The notes under the pieces are model-generated. The model made no database searches. It had not been told where the DNA came from and saw only the letters and a program-made list of their open reading frames with translations. Source: an uncultured Caulobacterales bacterium (GTDB taxonomy: Bacteria > Pseudomonadota > Alphaproteobacteria > Caulobacterales > Maricaulaceae). From it: a DNA stretch of 64,000 bases. The stretch lies in assembly GCA_947503715.1 (NCBI GenBank), contig CANNER010000003.1, positions 186,001 to 250,000 of the forward strand. Direction: 5' to 3'. The position numbers and the translations under genes are program-made. This document shows, in pieces, positions 27,625 to 36,474 of the stretch (positions are counted from its first letter, which is position 1; each line of letters opens with the position of its first letter).

Positions 27625-28804
27625 GATTTCAGTTGAACAGGCTTTGAGTATTTTACGAAAACACGCGCCGCAGCGTGGTTCCGAGACTGTCAATTTGGGT
27701 GAAGCGTATCATCGTATCCTGGCTTTAGACATCGTCGCACAACAAGATATGCCCCGCTTTCCAGCCTCAAATATGGACGGCTATGCCATTCGAGACGGCG
27801 GCAAAGGAGAGGTTCTCAGTGTCATTGGCGAGTCAGCGGCAGGGCATGGTTTCACTGGAAGATTGGAAACCGGACAAGCGGTTCGCATCTTCACAGGAGC
27901 GGTCATACCGGAAGGCGCAGACCGGGTTGTTCTGCAGGAAAATGTTACGCCAACCGGTGAGAGCATCCGCCTCAAACGGGCCGTAAAACCGGGGACACAT
28001 ATTCGCACGGTTGGATCAGATTTTCGCAGCGGAGAAATATTGCTGGCGGCCGGGCGCTGTCTTTCCGCAGGCGATCTCGCCCTAGCAGCGGCGTCCGGCT
28101 GTGAACATTTAAGCGTCAGAACAAACCCCCGTATCGCAATTTTGGAAACCGGGGACGAGTTGCAACGCCCTGGTGAAAATTTAAAAAATGGAGGTGTTAC
28201 AGCGGCGAACGGTTTTGCCTTGGCGGCACAATTAGAAGCTTGGGGCGCGCAAATAGAGCTGCAACAGATCAAACCAGACCGCAAAACTGATATTGATAGT
28301 TTCATTGAAGACACAAAGACTTGCGACATCATCGTGACAATCGGCGGAGCCTCCGTTGGAGATTTCGATATATCAGGTCAGACATTTCTGGAAGCTGGTT
28401 TCGAGATGAAATTTGAGAGCGTGGCCGTAAAACCCGGAAAGCCGTGCTGGTTCGCAACACGCGGCAAGCAAGTCGTGCTCGGCATGCCAGGAAATCCGGC
28501 TTCTGCTTTTGTTTGCGCGTATTTATTTCTGAAACCGCTTTTGGGTTTGGAGAATAAATACATTGCCGTCTCGCTCTGCGAAAAAGTTGAGGAAAACGGA
28601 CCGCGTGAAACCTATTTGCGGGCGCTGTTAAGTGTAAAAGATGCACAGATCTTCGCGACACCGCTCATTCATCAGGAGAGCTACCGCCTCCGTCCGCAAT
28701 CCGACGCAGACGCCCTTATCAAGGTTCCACCAATGGGCGGGCCCTATAAAGCAGGCGATACAATAGACGTCTTGCCCATATCGGATGGACCTGCATTTTG
28801 GTGA
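27623..28804 (+). CDS. moeA: Molybdopterin molybdenumtransferase MoeA
   Basis: 393 aa enzyme that inserts molybdenum into adenylylated molybdopterin. Signatures are the ALDIVAQQDMPRFPASNMDGYAIRD region, the MPT-binding TIGGASVGDFD, and VVLGMPGNPASAFVCAYLF. It faces xdhC with start codons that overlap by two bases, so each gene's promoter must lie in the other's coding region. Its stop overlaps the GTG of the next gene (GTGA). Confidence 0.95.
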   Translation: MISVEQALSILRKHAPQRGSETVNLGEAYHRILALDIVAQQDMPRFPASNMDGYAIRDGGKGEVLSVIGESAAGHGFTGRLETGQAVRIFTGAVIPEGADRVVLQENVTPTGESIRLKRAVKPGTHIRTVGSDFRSGEILLAAGRCLSAGDLALAAASGCEHLSVRTNPRIAILETGDELQRPGENLKNGGVTAANGFALAAQLEAWGAQIELQQIKPDRKTDIDSFIEDTKTCDIIVTIGGASVGDFDISGQTFLEAGFEMKFESVAVKPGKPCWFATRGKQVVLGMPGNPASAFVCAYLFLKPLLGLENKYIAVSLCEKVEENGPRETYLRALLSVKDAQIFATPLIHQESYRLRPQSDADALIKVPPMGGPYKAGDTIDVLPISDGPAFW

Positions 28805-29565
28805 AGATTGGCCTTCTCGCGCTCGCCTTTGGACTGACGGCCCTGCTCTATGCAAGTGTGGGGTTTGGTGGCGGGTCTACCTATACGGCACTCTTAATAG
28901 CGACAGGAACGGATTACCGCCTCGTCCCTCTCATCGCACTCGCCTGCAATATCGTAGTCGTATCTGGAAACTCTCTGCGATACGGACGGGCGGGGCTGAT
29001 CCCGTGGCGCAAGCTCGCCCCCCTCATTGCATTGTCTATTCCGGCGGCGTGGTTCGGTGGACGGCTAAATCTCTCAGAAGCCGTGTTCATCGGATTGCTC
29101 TGGGTGGCCCTCACAATTGCGGGCTGGCGACTTCTTGTTGCAAAACCAGATCAAGCCCCAGAATATATGCAGGAAACACCTCTCTGGATGGGGGCGGCTC
29201 TAGGCGCAGCCATTGGGTTTTATTCCGGCCTTGTGGGGATTGGCGGCGGCATCTTTCTTGCGCCCCTATTACACGTGTTAAAATGGGGCCGGACAAAAGT
29301 CATCGCCGCAAGTTGCAGCGTTTTCATCCTCGTCAATTCCGTCGCGGGATTGGCAGGACAGTGGACGAAGCTGGCCGATACAGAACGACTATCAGACGCC
29401 CTCGCCTTCTGGCCGTTGCTGACAGCCGTGATGATTGGCGGATGGATTGGTAATTATGTCGGTGTCTTCAGACTTTCACCCATTGTCGTCAAAAAGCTGA
29501 CCGGAGGATTGATTTTGATAGTTGCGGTAAGATTAGCATGGCGCTGGTTCAGCCTTGTAACTTAA
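28801..29565 (+). CDS. TSUP (TauE/SafE) family membrane permease
   Basis: 254 aa with about eight membrane segments. The two internal repeats each begin with the family pattern: LLYASVGFGGGSTYTALLI and AIGFYSGLVGIGGGIFLAPLL. TSUP proteins carry sulfite, sulfoacetate, thiosulfate or other organic sulfur anions; the substrate is unknown here. The coupling to moeA (GTGA overlap) hints at a role near molybdoenzymes, perhaps export of sulfite or an anion. GTG start chosen over an in-frame TTG one codon earlier. Confidence 0.88.
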   Translation: MKIGLLALAFGLTALLYASVGFGGGSTYTALLIATGTDYRLVPLIALACNIVVVSGNSLRYGRAGLIPWRKLAPLIALSIPAAWFGGRLNLSEAVFIGLLWVALTIAGWRLLVAKPDQAPEYMQETPLWMGAALGAAIGFYSGLVGIGGGIFLAPLLHVLKWGRTKVIAASCSVFILVNSVAGLAGQWTKLADTERLSDALAFWPLLTAVMIGGWIGNYVGVFRLSPIVVKKLTGGLILIVAVRLAWRWFSLVT

Positions 29566-30143
29566 TCGAATGTATAGCCAAAGACTTCAATATCTGTGGC
29601 GAACGCTCTCGCAATAATCGCTTGGGTCTGAGCGTCATAATAAGGCCTGTAATCACGTTGCCGGCCAGACGGTTTTAGATGCGGTATGTCGGAAACTGAT
29701 ATGTCTAAAATTTCAGAAAGCCGCCCTATATCCTTGTGCAGCGTTTCAAACCGTCCGATAAAGTCTACATCGGGATGAACGGGCTTTTCCGAATTGCTCT
29801 GCAACCAATCGGTCTGCTGGCGGAACATTTTTGGCTTGTCGTAATAGGGCGGTTCGCGACGGTCAAAACAGGCCTTTACCCACTCTTTGAACGGAATGGG
29901 AGCGTCGCCCAAGCCCGTCTGGTTTGTCTTTATCCGCCAATGATAATGCGACACGACACGGTCCCAAGGGTTGCGGACGAAAGAGAAAATAAAGGCTTCA
30001 TCAAAGCCGTCTTCCCCTAGCTCGGCGACCAAATCAGACGCATCCACATGGCGGAATTTTAGCCCCAGCGCCTTCCCGACTGTCGTGCCGCCCGTCTTAT
30101 TAATATGAATTTGGTGAATCGCCCGCACGTCTACGCCTCTCAT
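29562..30143 (-). CDS. Sulfotransferase family protein
   Basis: 193 aa from the ATG at 30143; 64 more codons are open upstream but cover the divergent gene and look non-coding. The PAPS 5'-phosphosulfate loop is HINKTGGTTVGKAL and the 3'-phosphate segment is FVRNPWDRVVSHYHWR, as in the heparan/dermatan sulfotransferase 2 family. It probably adds sulfate to a polysaccharide; acceptor unknown. It overlaps the TSUP gene tail to tail by four bases and is divergent from a second sulfotransferase 41 bases away. Confidence 0.85.
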   Translation of the reverse strand: MRGVDVRAIHQIHINKTGGTTVGKALGLKFRHVDASDLVAELGEDGFDEAFIFSFVRNPWDRVVSHYHWRIKTNQTGLGDAPIPFKEWVKACFDRREPPYYDKPKMFRQQTDWLQSNSEKPVHPDVDFIGRFETLHKDIGRLSEILDISVSDIPHLKPSGRQRDYRPYYDAQTQAIIARAFATDIEVFGYTFD

Positions 30144-30184
30144 CTGCGGCTTGACTGCCGCGCTATCAGCACTATCCACAGCCC

Positions 30185-30736
30185 ATGCAAAAACGCCAGA
30201 AAGTTTTCGGGATTGGGTTTCATAAGACTGGGACGAAGTCCCTACGCAAGGCCCTCGAAATTCTCGGCTATTCCGTTTGCGGGCCCGTCGGGGCGCGTAA
30301 TCATGATATTGCGAGAGACGCAATCGAGATTGCACTGGACCATGCGGCGCGATTTGATGCCGTGCAGGACAACCCGTTCCCGCCGCTTTTCCGAGAATTG
30401 GACGCCGCCTTCCCCGGCAGTAAATTCATCCTCACAACGGAAGACCCGGACATCTGGACCGCCCGCGCCGTTCGTTATTTTGGCGAACAGACGACACCTA
30501 TGCGCGAGTGGATCTACGGAGAAGGCTCACCCGTGGGGTATGAGGACATTTATCGCACACGGTTTGAAAGACACACCGCTGATGTTCTCAAACATTTCGC
30601 CAATCGTCCGGAAGACCTTCTCGTCTGGGCATTGACGACCGAGCCCGGATGGTCGCCGCTTTGCAAATTTCTCGACCTCGATATCCCTGCCAAAATTCCC
30701 TTCCCGCATGAAAACCGAGGGCAATCGCAAGCCTGA
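30185..30736 (+). CDS. Sulfotransferase-like protein
   Basis: 183 aa. The P-loop FGIGFHKTGTKSLRKALEILGY is the PAPS-binding motif of small cytosolic sulfotransferase-like proteins; KFILTTEDPDIWTARAVRYF supplies the second motif, although the usual Arg is less clear. Acceptor unknown. The start follows a short 41-base divergent gap shared with the other sulfotransferase, which suggests joint control. Confidence 0.8.
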   Translation: MQKRQKVFGIGFHKTGTKSLRKALEILGYSVCGPVGARNHDIARDAIEIALDHAARFDAVQDNPFPPLFRELDAAFPGSKFILTTEDPDIWTARAVRYFGEQTTPMREWIYGEGSPVGYEDIYRTRFERHTADVLKHFANRPEDLLVWALTTEPGWSPLCKFLDLDIPAKIPFPHENRGQSQA

Positions 30737-30784
30737 TAAACGATACCTATAGACAGCCGCCATAGGTCGACCTAGATAGTCATT

Positions 30785-31663
30785 ATGAGGCGCACATCAT
30801 ATATCATTACCGCAGCACTGGCCGTTACACTGGCTGCCTGTTCTGCTGAAACTGAGACGAAGGCACCTGAGCAACCGTTCTCATCGGCTGTCGCCGCTTA
30901 TGCAGACGGTAATTACGGAACAGCACTCCCCCTCATTGAGCCGCACGCGAAGTCAGGCAATGTCACGGCACAGATGATGTTGGCGGAACTTTATCTCACA
31001 GGCAAAGCGGGCATTGTCGATGAAACCGAAGGCGTCAATTGGCTTGGCAAAGCCGCAGAACAGGGCGATGTAAAAGCCCTCTCCATGATGGGCACGCGCT
31101 ACCTGAACGGGCAAGGCGTTGAGACTGATGAGGATAAGGCGGTCGAGTACCTGCTGGCCGCCGCAAAAGATGGCAATGCTCGTGCCAATATTCAGATGGG
31201 GTTCCTCTATGAATATGGGAAAGCCGTTGAGCAGGATTATGATGCGGCAGGACGATTTTATTATCGTGCGGCCTTGATGGGGGATGAGGAAGGCGTATCG
31301 CGACTTGCTAAACTCTCCGAGACTGATGCGGTCGGCCCGTCAGCCTATTTAGGTTTACTCTACCGCGACGGAAAGATTGTTGAGCAAAATTCAAGCAAGG
31401 CCTTCGCCCTCGTCCTGAAAGATGCAGAAGCCGGACATCCTTATTCCCAACATGTGATTAGTGAAGCTTATGGCGTTGGCCAGGGGACGGAACGCGACAT
31501 TGAGACGGCCTATATGTGGGCGAACCTTGCCGCAGCGCAATCTTTCCCGGAAGCCGCCAAAAGACGCGATGTCTGGGCGCAAATCATGACGCCGGAACAG
31601 ATTGAGACCGCGCAAACCATGTCCCGCGAATGGCAGGCAAATTTCGATGCGACATCTGACTAA
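30785..31663 (+). CDS. Sel1-repeat lipoprotein
   Basis: 292 aa. Signal peptide with lipobox LAAC, then tandem Sel1-like (TPR-type) repeats of about 36 residues, for example AQMMLAELYLTGKAGIVDETEGVNWLGKAAEQGD, each with the Gly and Ala pattern of the family. These solenoids bind other proteins in the periplasm; no partner can be named. The gene overlaps the next Sel1 gene by 17 bases, and the two proteins share the ending AYMWANLAAA/AYAWLNLATA, so they probably arose by duplication. Confidence 0.85.
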   Translation: MRRTSYIITAALAVTLAACSAETETKAPEQPFSSAVAAYADGNYGTALPLIEPHAKSGNVTAQMMLAELYLTGKAGIVDETEGVNWLGKAAEQGDVKALSMMGTRYLNGQGVETDEDKAVEYLLAAAKDGNARANIQMGFLYEYGKAVEQDYDAAGRFYYRAALMGDEEGVSRLAKLSETDAVGPSAYLGLLYRDGKIVEQNSSKAFALVLKDAEAGHPYSQHVISEAYGVGQGTERDIETAYMWANLAAAQSFPEAAKRRDVWAQIMTPEQIETAQTMSREWQANFDATSD

Positions 31664-32744
31664 ATTCTGGCTCACGCTCTTGGCAGGTGCATGTCTGGCC
31701 TTACCACATACAGGCTTCGCCCAGACCGAGCTTTCTCTCAAAGACATAACGCTCCTCGCAGAGAACGGAAACGCAAGCGCGCAAGTCTCACTGGGGACGG
31801 CCTATCAGACAGGGCAAGGTGTTGCGCAGGATTACGCTGAAGCCGTCAAATGGTATTCGGAAGCTGCCAAGACCGGATCTATCGAGGCCATATTTTCACT
31901 CGCAGGACTAACCGCAGAAGGTCTGGGAACGGAACGCGATTATGAAACGGCCTTCGCTCTTTTCAATCAGGCCAGCGCCGCTGGACATGGACCCGCCACA
32001 TTGGTCGTGGGGACAATGATTGAGAAAGGGTTGGGTACCGAGATTCCACCTGAAGCGGCTGCAACCTATTACAAAACCGCCGCGGAGGCAGGCATCCCAG
32101 AGGGCGCCACCAATCTCGGCGCTCTCTATCAAACGGGAGAGATTCTCCCGCAGGATTTTGCGAAAGCGCTGCAATGGTATGAATATGGGGCGAAACTAGG
32201 CGATGTACGGGCCGTGAATAATCTAGGTGTTATGATCCTGCGCGGTGAAGGTGTTGAGAAAAACCCGAGCAAAGCAGCAGAGCTTTTTACACTGGCGGTC
32301 GAACAGGGTTCAACTGAGGCCATGGGAAACCTCGCCTCACTTTATGGCAGTGCTATGGGTGTGCCTTTGGATGAGGCCAAAGCGGATGAATTGTATCGCC
32401 GTGCCGCGGAGCAGACGCGGAACACACGAACCTCCGCCGGACTTCCCGATGCGCAAGATATTCTCAAGATTATCTCGACAGAAGGCTTCACAAAACGCGC
32501 CCTGCAGAACGCGGCGGAAGCCGGAGACACACGCGCACAATATGTACTGGGTCACCTTCACATGAATGGCTGGGGCACGCCGCAGGATTATGTCAGCGCT
32601 TATGCGTGGCTAAACCTTGCGACTGCGACGTCCGGTGAAACATCTGTGCGGGATCGCCTGACAGAACGGATGACAACGTCACAAATCAATGCTGGGCAAG
32701 AGATGTCGCGGGATCTCGCCGCCACTATTGCTGACGGCGGGTGA
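31647..32744 (+). CDS. Secreted Sel1-repeat protein
   Basis: 365 aa from the ATG at 31647, chosen because it starts a signal peptide (HLTKFWLTLLAGACLAL to GFAQ). About seven Sel1 repeats follow, with consensus AQVSLGTAYQTGQGVAQDYAEAVKWYSEAAKTGS. No lipobox. Periplasmic protein-binding solenoid; function unknown. Begins inside the upstream Sel1 lipoprotein gene and overlaps tail to tail by 20 bases with the permease/FG-GAP gene. Confidence 0.87.
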   Translation: MRHLTKFWLTLLAGACLALPHTGFAQTELSLKDITLLAENGNASAQVSLGTAYQTGQGVAQDYAEAVKWYSEAAKTGSIEAIFSLAGLTAEGLGTERDYETAFALFNQASAAGHGPATLVVGTMIEKGLGTEIPPEAAATYYKTAAEAGIPEGATNLGALYQTGEILPQDFAKALQWYEYGAKLGDVRAVNNLGVMILRGEGVEKNPSKAAELFTLAVEQGSTEAMGNLASLYGSAMGVPLDEAKADELYRRAAEQTRNTRTSAGLPDAQDILKIISTEGFTKRALQNAAEAGDTRAQYVLGHLHMNGWGTPQDYVSAYAWLNLATATSGETSVRDRLTERMTTSQINAGQEMSRDLAATIADGG

Positions 32745-35700
32745 TCGTATAGCGGTTGCCGGAGGAGAGCGGTCCGTTCATGACGGATTGTCCGCCATTG
32801 GCCCAATTCACTGTGACACGCTCGACGACCTCATGCTCACCTAAACCAAAATGGGCAATCGCGGCATCAAATGACATGAAGCCACCGCCGAGTTGTAGCT
32901 CCCTCACCTGCTGTTTGCCCTCGCCGTAAGTAATGGTGATGCGATTTCCGATACCGTAGCTGTTCCCGATTGCGTCATCAAATTCAAAGGCGATTGAATT
33001 GCCGACTTGCGTATTATTTAAATAGACTTGTAGAGGACCGTTTACGGGCACAGTGACGATATCCAGATCCCCGTCATTATCCAAATCGGCTTGAGTCGCA
33101 GCCGCCGTCATCAGGTAATCTTCCACGCCTGTTTCAATCGCTTTTTCCGCGAACGTTCCATCGCCCTGATTTTCGAAATAGAGATTGGCGGGCGTCGCTT
33201 CTGTCGGGACCCACGTGCCGTTGACGATGAGCATGTCCGGCCATTCATCATTATTATAATCGCCGACTTTCGTGTCCCAACTCCAGCCGCCAACCTCCAA
33301 TCCGGTTGCGATAGCGGTGTCTGTGTAAGTCCCGTCAGTTTCGCGGTAGAGCAGGACGTTGCGGGCGTCTATCTGCATGATTTCTTTCATGACATCTTCC
33401 GTGGTGACGTCTTGGACGGGTTTGAAGTGGATATCGCAAAAAGCACGTGCTTCGGGTTGATCGCGGGCAATGAGACGGCACATGCCCGCGTCCCGCGCTT
33501 GAATGGCGAGGTCTTTCACGAGCATGGCTTGGCACTCCTCGCGGTCCGGTGAAGCCAGCTCTTGGCATTTTCCGGCATAGGTTGGATCGAAGCTATTGCC
33601 GGATTTATACCAGCGTTTGACGGTCATATTGCGTGTGCAAATTTCGCGATCCGCCTCCCGCGAAATACCATCGCAGTAATTACGGGTGGGTGACATATTC
33701 AGCCGCTCTTGAATACCGGAGGCACGCCCCGCGATTTGCGCAAAATAAAGCTCCGGCACAAGGTCATTGTTCAAGTCATCTGACTTAATCGCCATGGTCG
33801 TGTTCGTTGTATGCGGGAAGATGTTATCGGCGCGGGTCGTCTTACGCAGAGACCCATCGCCCTGCCCTTTATAAATAAAATCCGGTAGCTCAAAGTCATT
33901 CCCAACGAGTAAGTCTTGGTACCCGTCACGATCAATATCGGAGAAGAGAATTGTGAGGGTCTCGCCAGGCAATCCGTCGAGTTCCATAAATTGTGAACCG
34001 CTTAATTTGCCTTCATCATTGAGAATAATCCGGTTACGGGACTCCTCCCCCGGGATACGACGATACCACCCCGCCGCCCAATTGCCTGCCGCGAGGTCCA
34101 AGTCTCCGTCACGGTCAATATCACCAAAACTGGCAGAGAGTGTTAAGGGCGTATCCGATCTGTTTATCACGGGGCGAAGCGCGCCAAAATCCAGCGCCCC
34201 CTCAACATTTGGAATGACGTAATTGCCCGCCATGTAAGTGGTGAGGAACAGGTCGAGCCATCCATCATTATCGAGATCGACGAGGGCAGCATTGAACACA
34301 TCCAAGCTCTCCAAATTTTTGGGCAGTTGACTGGAATTTGAAAATTGTCCCGTTCCGTCATTCTCGTAAATCCGAAATCCGACCTCGGTAGAGGCGATGA
34401 CAATATCCAGATCACCATCCCGGTCTATATCGCCGGACGTGATGCCGCGTCCCTCCCAGAAAGGTGGCCACATATCCTTGAAGGAAAACTCAATTGGCTG
34501 GTCCAAACCTATAGTGTGGGCTTCCTGCTTAGTGAACAGCGTATCGCCCGCAGGTGATTTCGGCGCAAAAGGCTTTGCAGACACTGTGACAGTCGCTGAT
34601 ACGTCTTCAGTGCTTGTGGTAGTCGGAAGAGACGCAGAGCTTGACCTTAATTCGGTCTTTGCCGGGTTTGGCGTCTCTGACACCTCCCCTTTTAAAAGCA
34701 TATCCAATGCCGACTTTGTTTTATAGTCATGCCAGTTTTGCGCCGCCAGTCCCGCACCGACGCCAATAAACCAAACCAAAATGGACATATAAACGGCGGC
34801 ACGAATAGAGATGGTCGTCGAAACAATGATCCCAGAATAGATTGAGAAAATACCCAACGTGAAGAGCAGTGCCATAACGTAACCCGGCGGGACACCAGCC
34901 GCCAGAAGCGCGGCGCAAATGACGACGTCAAAGGCTATCGGTACTGGCAGGAACAGCCCTAACAGTGCGACAAGCATGAGGCCCATAATGCCAAAGCCAA
35001 AGCCTGAAAAACTCTCTATCGGAACGAGCGTCGCGGCGACTGCACCCAGAAACCCGGCCAAGAACATCAGCGGTACCGTAAGGCGGAAAATATACCAAAA
35101 ATCGGACGCGATGTTTTTGATCCATCCGACAAACGCAACGCCTAACGCCTCCCGGGGTTGGGCGGCCATATCCGGCGACCACTCGCAACTCCGCTGTTGA
35201 TCTTCGGCGAGTTGCAACTGCTCTATGGGCAATAATTTGCAAAGTAGTGGAATGAGCAGGAGAATAACGGCAATGCAGAGCACGACTTTCCCAATCGCCA
35301 TATAGGCGGGCAGCAGCGCGAAGAGCATACTTAACACCACGATATTCAATGTCGGCGACGCCACCATTGTCGAGAGCGTCGTTTCCGCCCGCGCCCCGCC
35401 ATCATACATGCCCTTTGCGATAGGCGCGGCACAGTTCACGCAGACGCCTAATGGTGTCCCCATAAAGAGACCCAGAGCGCTATTGGCGAAGCTGTTCCGG
35501 AAACTCAGTCTTGCAATATAGCGGAACAGCGTCAGAAAAACCGTCCCGAGCATCACGCCAAAAGTCATGCCCTTTCGGTTCGTTTCCAACCAATTGAGTG
35601 TTGTCAGACCAATTTTCTTCCAAACCGGAAACCCGTCTTCGATCTTAAAAGTCGCCTCAAAACTCATCGGATCTTCAAGATGGATTGCCCCGCCCATAAG

Positions 35701-35820
35701 CGCTTTATCGCCGAGTGAAGGATATCGAGACGACGTCCAAAACAGGTATAGGATGACGCAAAGCAATAAAGCGGTCAGGAGAAACCGTGTCTGATAACGC
35801 TTTAAAATAAATGCTGACAT
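32725..35820 (-). CDS. Permease fused to FG-GAP/VCBS and ASPIC-UnbV (CRTAC1-like) domain
   Basis: 1031 aa from the ATG at 35820. Residues 1 to about 375 are a polytopic membrane domain resembling the DUF318/ArsP-type permeases: TM1 near 10-28, then FMGTPLGVCVNCAAPIAKG with a CxxC in place of the usual Cys-Ser-Cys-Gly, GARAETTLSTMVASPT, and about six more helices. A Ser/Thr-rich linker follows. From about residue 440 there are seven FG-GAP repeats with Ca-binding loops (DIDRDGDLD, DLDNDGWLD, DYNNDEWPD) and a C-terminal ASPIC/UnbV domain (RVTVNWANGGQS). Five to six Cys lie in an insert between repeats five and six. The repeat domain should face the periplasm. Substrate unknown. Confidence 0.8.
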   Translation of the reverse strand: MSAFILKRYQTRFLLTALLLCVILYLFWTSSRYPSLGDKALMGGAIHLEDPMSFEATFKIEDGFPVWKKIGLTTLNWLETNRKGMTFGVMLGTVFLTLFRYIARLSFRNSFANSALGLFMGTPLGVCVNCAAPIAKGMYDGGARAETTLSTMVASPTLNIVVLSMLFALLPAYMAIGKVVLCIAVILLLIPLLCKLLPIEQLQLAEDQQRSCEWSPDMAAQPREALGVAFVGWIKNIASDFWYIFRLTVPLMFLAGFLGAVAATLVPIESFSGFGFGIMGLMLVALLGLFLPVPIAFDVVICAALLAAGVPPGYVMALLFTLGIFSIYSGIIVSTTISIRAAVYMSILVWFIGVGAGLAAQNWHDYKTKSALDMLLKGEVSETPNPAKTELRSSSASLPTTTSTEDVSATVTVSAKPFAPKSPAGDTLFTKQEAHTIGLDQPIEFSFKDMWPPFWEGRGITSGDIDRDGDLDIVIASTEVGFRIYENDGTGQFSNSSQLPKNLESLDVFNAALVDLDNDGWLDLFLTTYMAGNYVIPNVEGALDFGALRPVINRSDTPLTLSASFGDIDRDGDLDLAAGNWAAGWYRRIPGEESRNRIILNDEGKLSGSQFMELDGLPGETLTILFSDIDRDGYQDLLVGNDFELPDFIYKGQGDGSLRKTTRADNIFPHTTNTTMAIKSDDLNNDLVPELYFAQIAGRASGIQERLNMSPTRNYCDGISREADREICTRNMTVKRWYKSGNSFDPTYAGKCQELASPDREECQAMLVKDLAIQARDAGMCRLIARDQPEARAFCDIHFKPVQDVTTEDVMKEIMQIDARNVLLYRETDGTYTDTAIATGLEVGGWSWDTKVGDYNNDEWPDMLIVNGTWVPTEATPANLYFENQGDGTFAEKAIETGVEDYLMTAAATQADLDNDGDLDIVTVPVNGPLQVYLNNTQVGNSIAFEFDDAIGNSYGIGNRITITYGEGKQQVRELQLGGGFMSFDAAIAHFGLGEHEVVERVTVNWANGGQSVMNGPLSSGNRYTITRRQQ

Positions 35821-35970
35821 ATGCGTGCCCCTCGTCATTTGCTTGTCTGGCAAGCTGTTTCAAAAAGCGCAAGTCTCCACATGGAATCTTGCCCGTTTTC
35901 CCGTGAATTTTACTTTTGCTAAAAATGAGTGTAGGAAATCAAAGTTTAATGATTTTTGGGCGGAAATCAT

Positions 35971-36036
35971 GACGAGCGTTTTCCCCAATTCTTTGACGCA
36001 ATGAAGCTTTTTAATAAGCTCGTTTTTGGGGCCAGT
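35971..36036 (+). promoter_or_regulatory. Leader with predicted SD-sequestering pseudoknot, copy 1
   Basis: Stem A pairs ACGAGC (35972-35977) with GCTCGT (36018-36023). Stem B pairs CCCCAA (35983-35988) with TTGGGG (36026-36031). The order A-B-A'-B' makes a pseudoknot, and the GGGG of B' is the only ribosome binding site, five bases before the ATG at 36037. AGCTT/AAGCT inside the loop could compete for A'. The same arrangement occurs in copy 2 at 37921-37982. Confidence 0.5.
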
Positions 36037-36474
36037 ATGACATTACGAAAATTATCACTTTTGGCAGTGGGGGCGAGTCTTTGGCTCTTTGCCAATCCAG
36101 CCTTGGCAGGAGAAGCCGTCGTCTCGGGCGGGACACTTACCGTGAAAACGGAGGTCCCAAATGCATTTAACTACACACTGACTGTCGTTGGACCTCACGG
36201 CTTTTACGCAGATGCGAAATCTGTCAAAACCGTACCCATCGTCCGCCTCGTCGGAGAAAAAGGGATCGAAGACGGCATCTATAGATGGCAATTATCAGGG
36301 TCCACACAGGAAAAAATGCGGAATCCAAAGCCCGACTTTTTCAATGGACGAGAGGAGAAACGGCCCGATTTTATAAACCGTAACTTCGATGAATCAGGCT
36401 TATTCCGCGTCATAGACGGCGTGGCGCAAATGCCCAAAAATGATGAGGAAAAAGATTCAGGAGGCGGCAAATGA
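36037..36474 (+). CDS. Small secreted beta-rich protein, module copy 1
   Basis: 145 aa from the ATG at 36037, chosen because the paralogue at 37983 starts at the equivalent place. Signal peptide ANPALA, then a beta-rich domain (VVSGGTLTVKTE, TLTVVGPHGFYAD, DGIYRWQLSGSTQEKMRNP) and a C-terminal FINRNFDESGLFRVIDGVAQMP segment, ending in an acidic, Gly-rich tail. Paralogue of 37983-38423 along its whole length. Not recognised; it may be a chaperone, anchor or pilot for the fibre protein encoded right after it, with which it overlaps (ATGA). Confidence 0.75.
   Translation: MTLRKLSLLAVGASLWLFANPALAGEAVVSGGTLTVKTEVPNAFNYTLTVVGPHGFYADAKSVKTVPIVRLVGEKGIEDGIYRWQLSGSTQEKMRNPKPDFFNGREEKRPDFINRNFDESGLFRVIDGVAQMPKNDEEKDSGGGK

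Noticed and set aside
29562..30335. Long form of the sulfotransferase, beginning at 30335
   Set aside because: The extra 64 codons lie antisense to the divergent sulfotransferase-like gene and lack family sequence; the PAPS loop comes soon after the ATG at 30143, as usual.
35971..36036. Assignment of the leader pseudoknot to SAM-II or preQ1 riboswitches
   Set aside because: Sizes and sequences do not match the class consensus, and the downstream genes have no link to methionine or queuosine metabolism.
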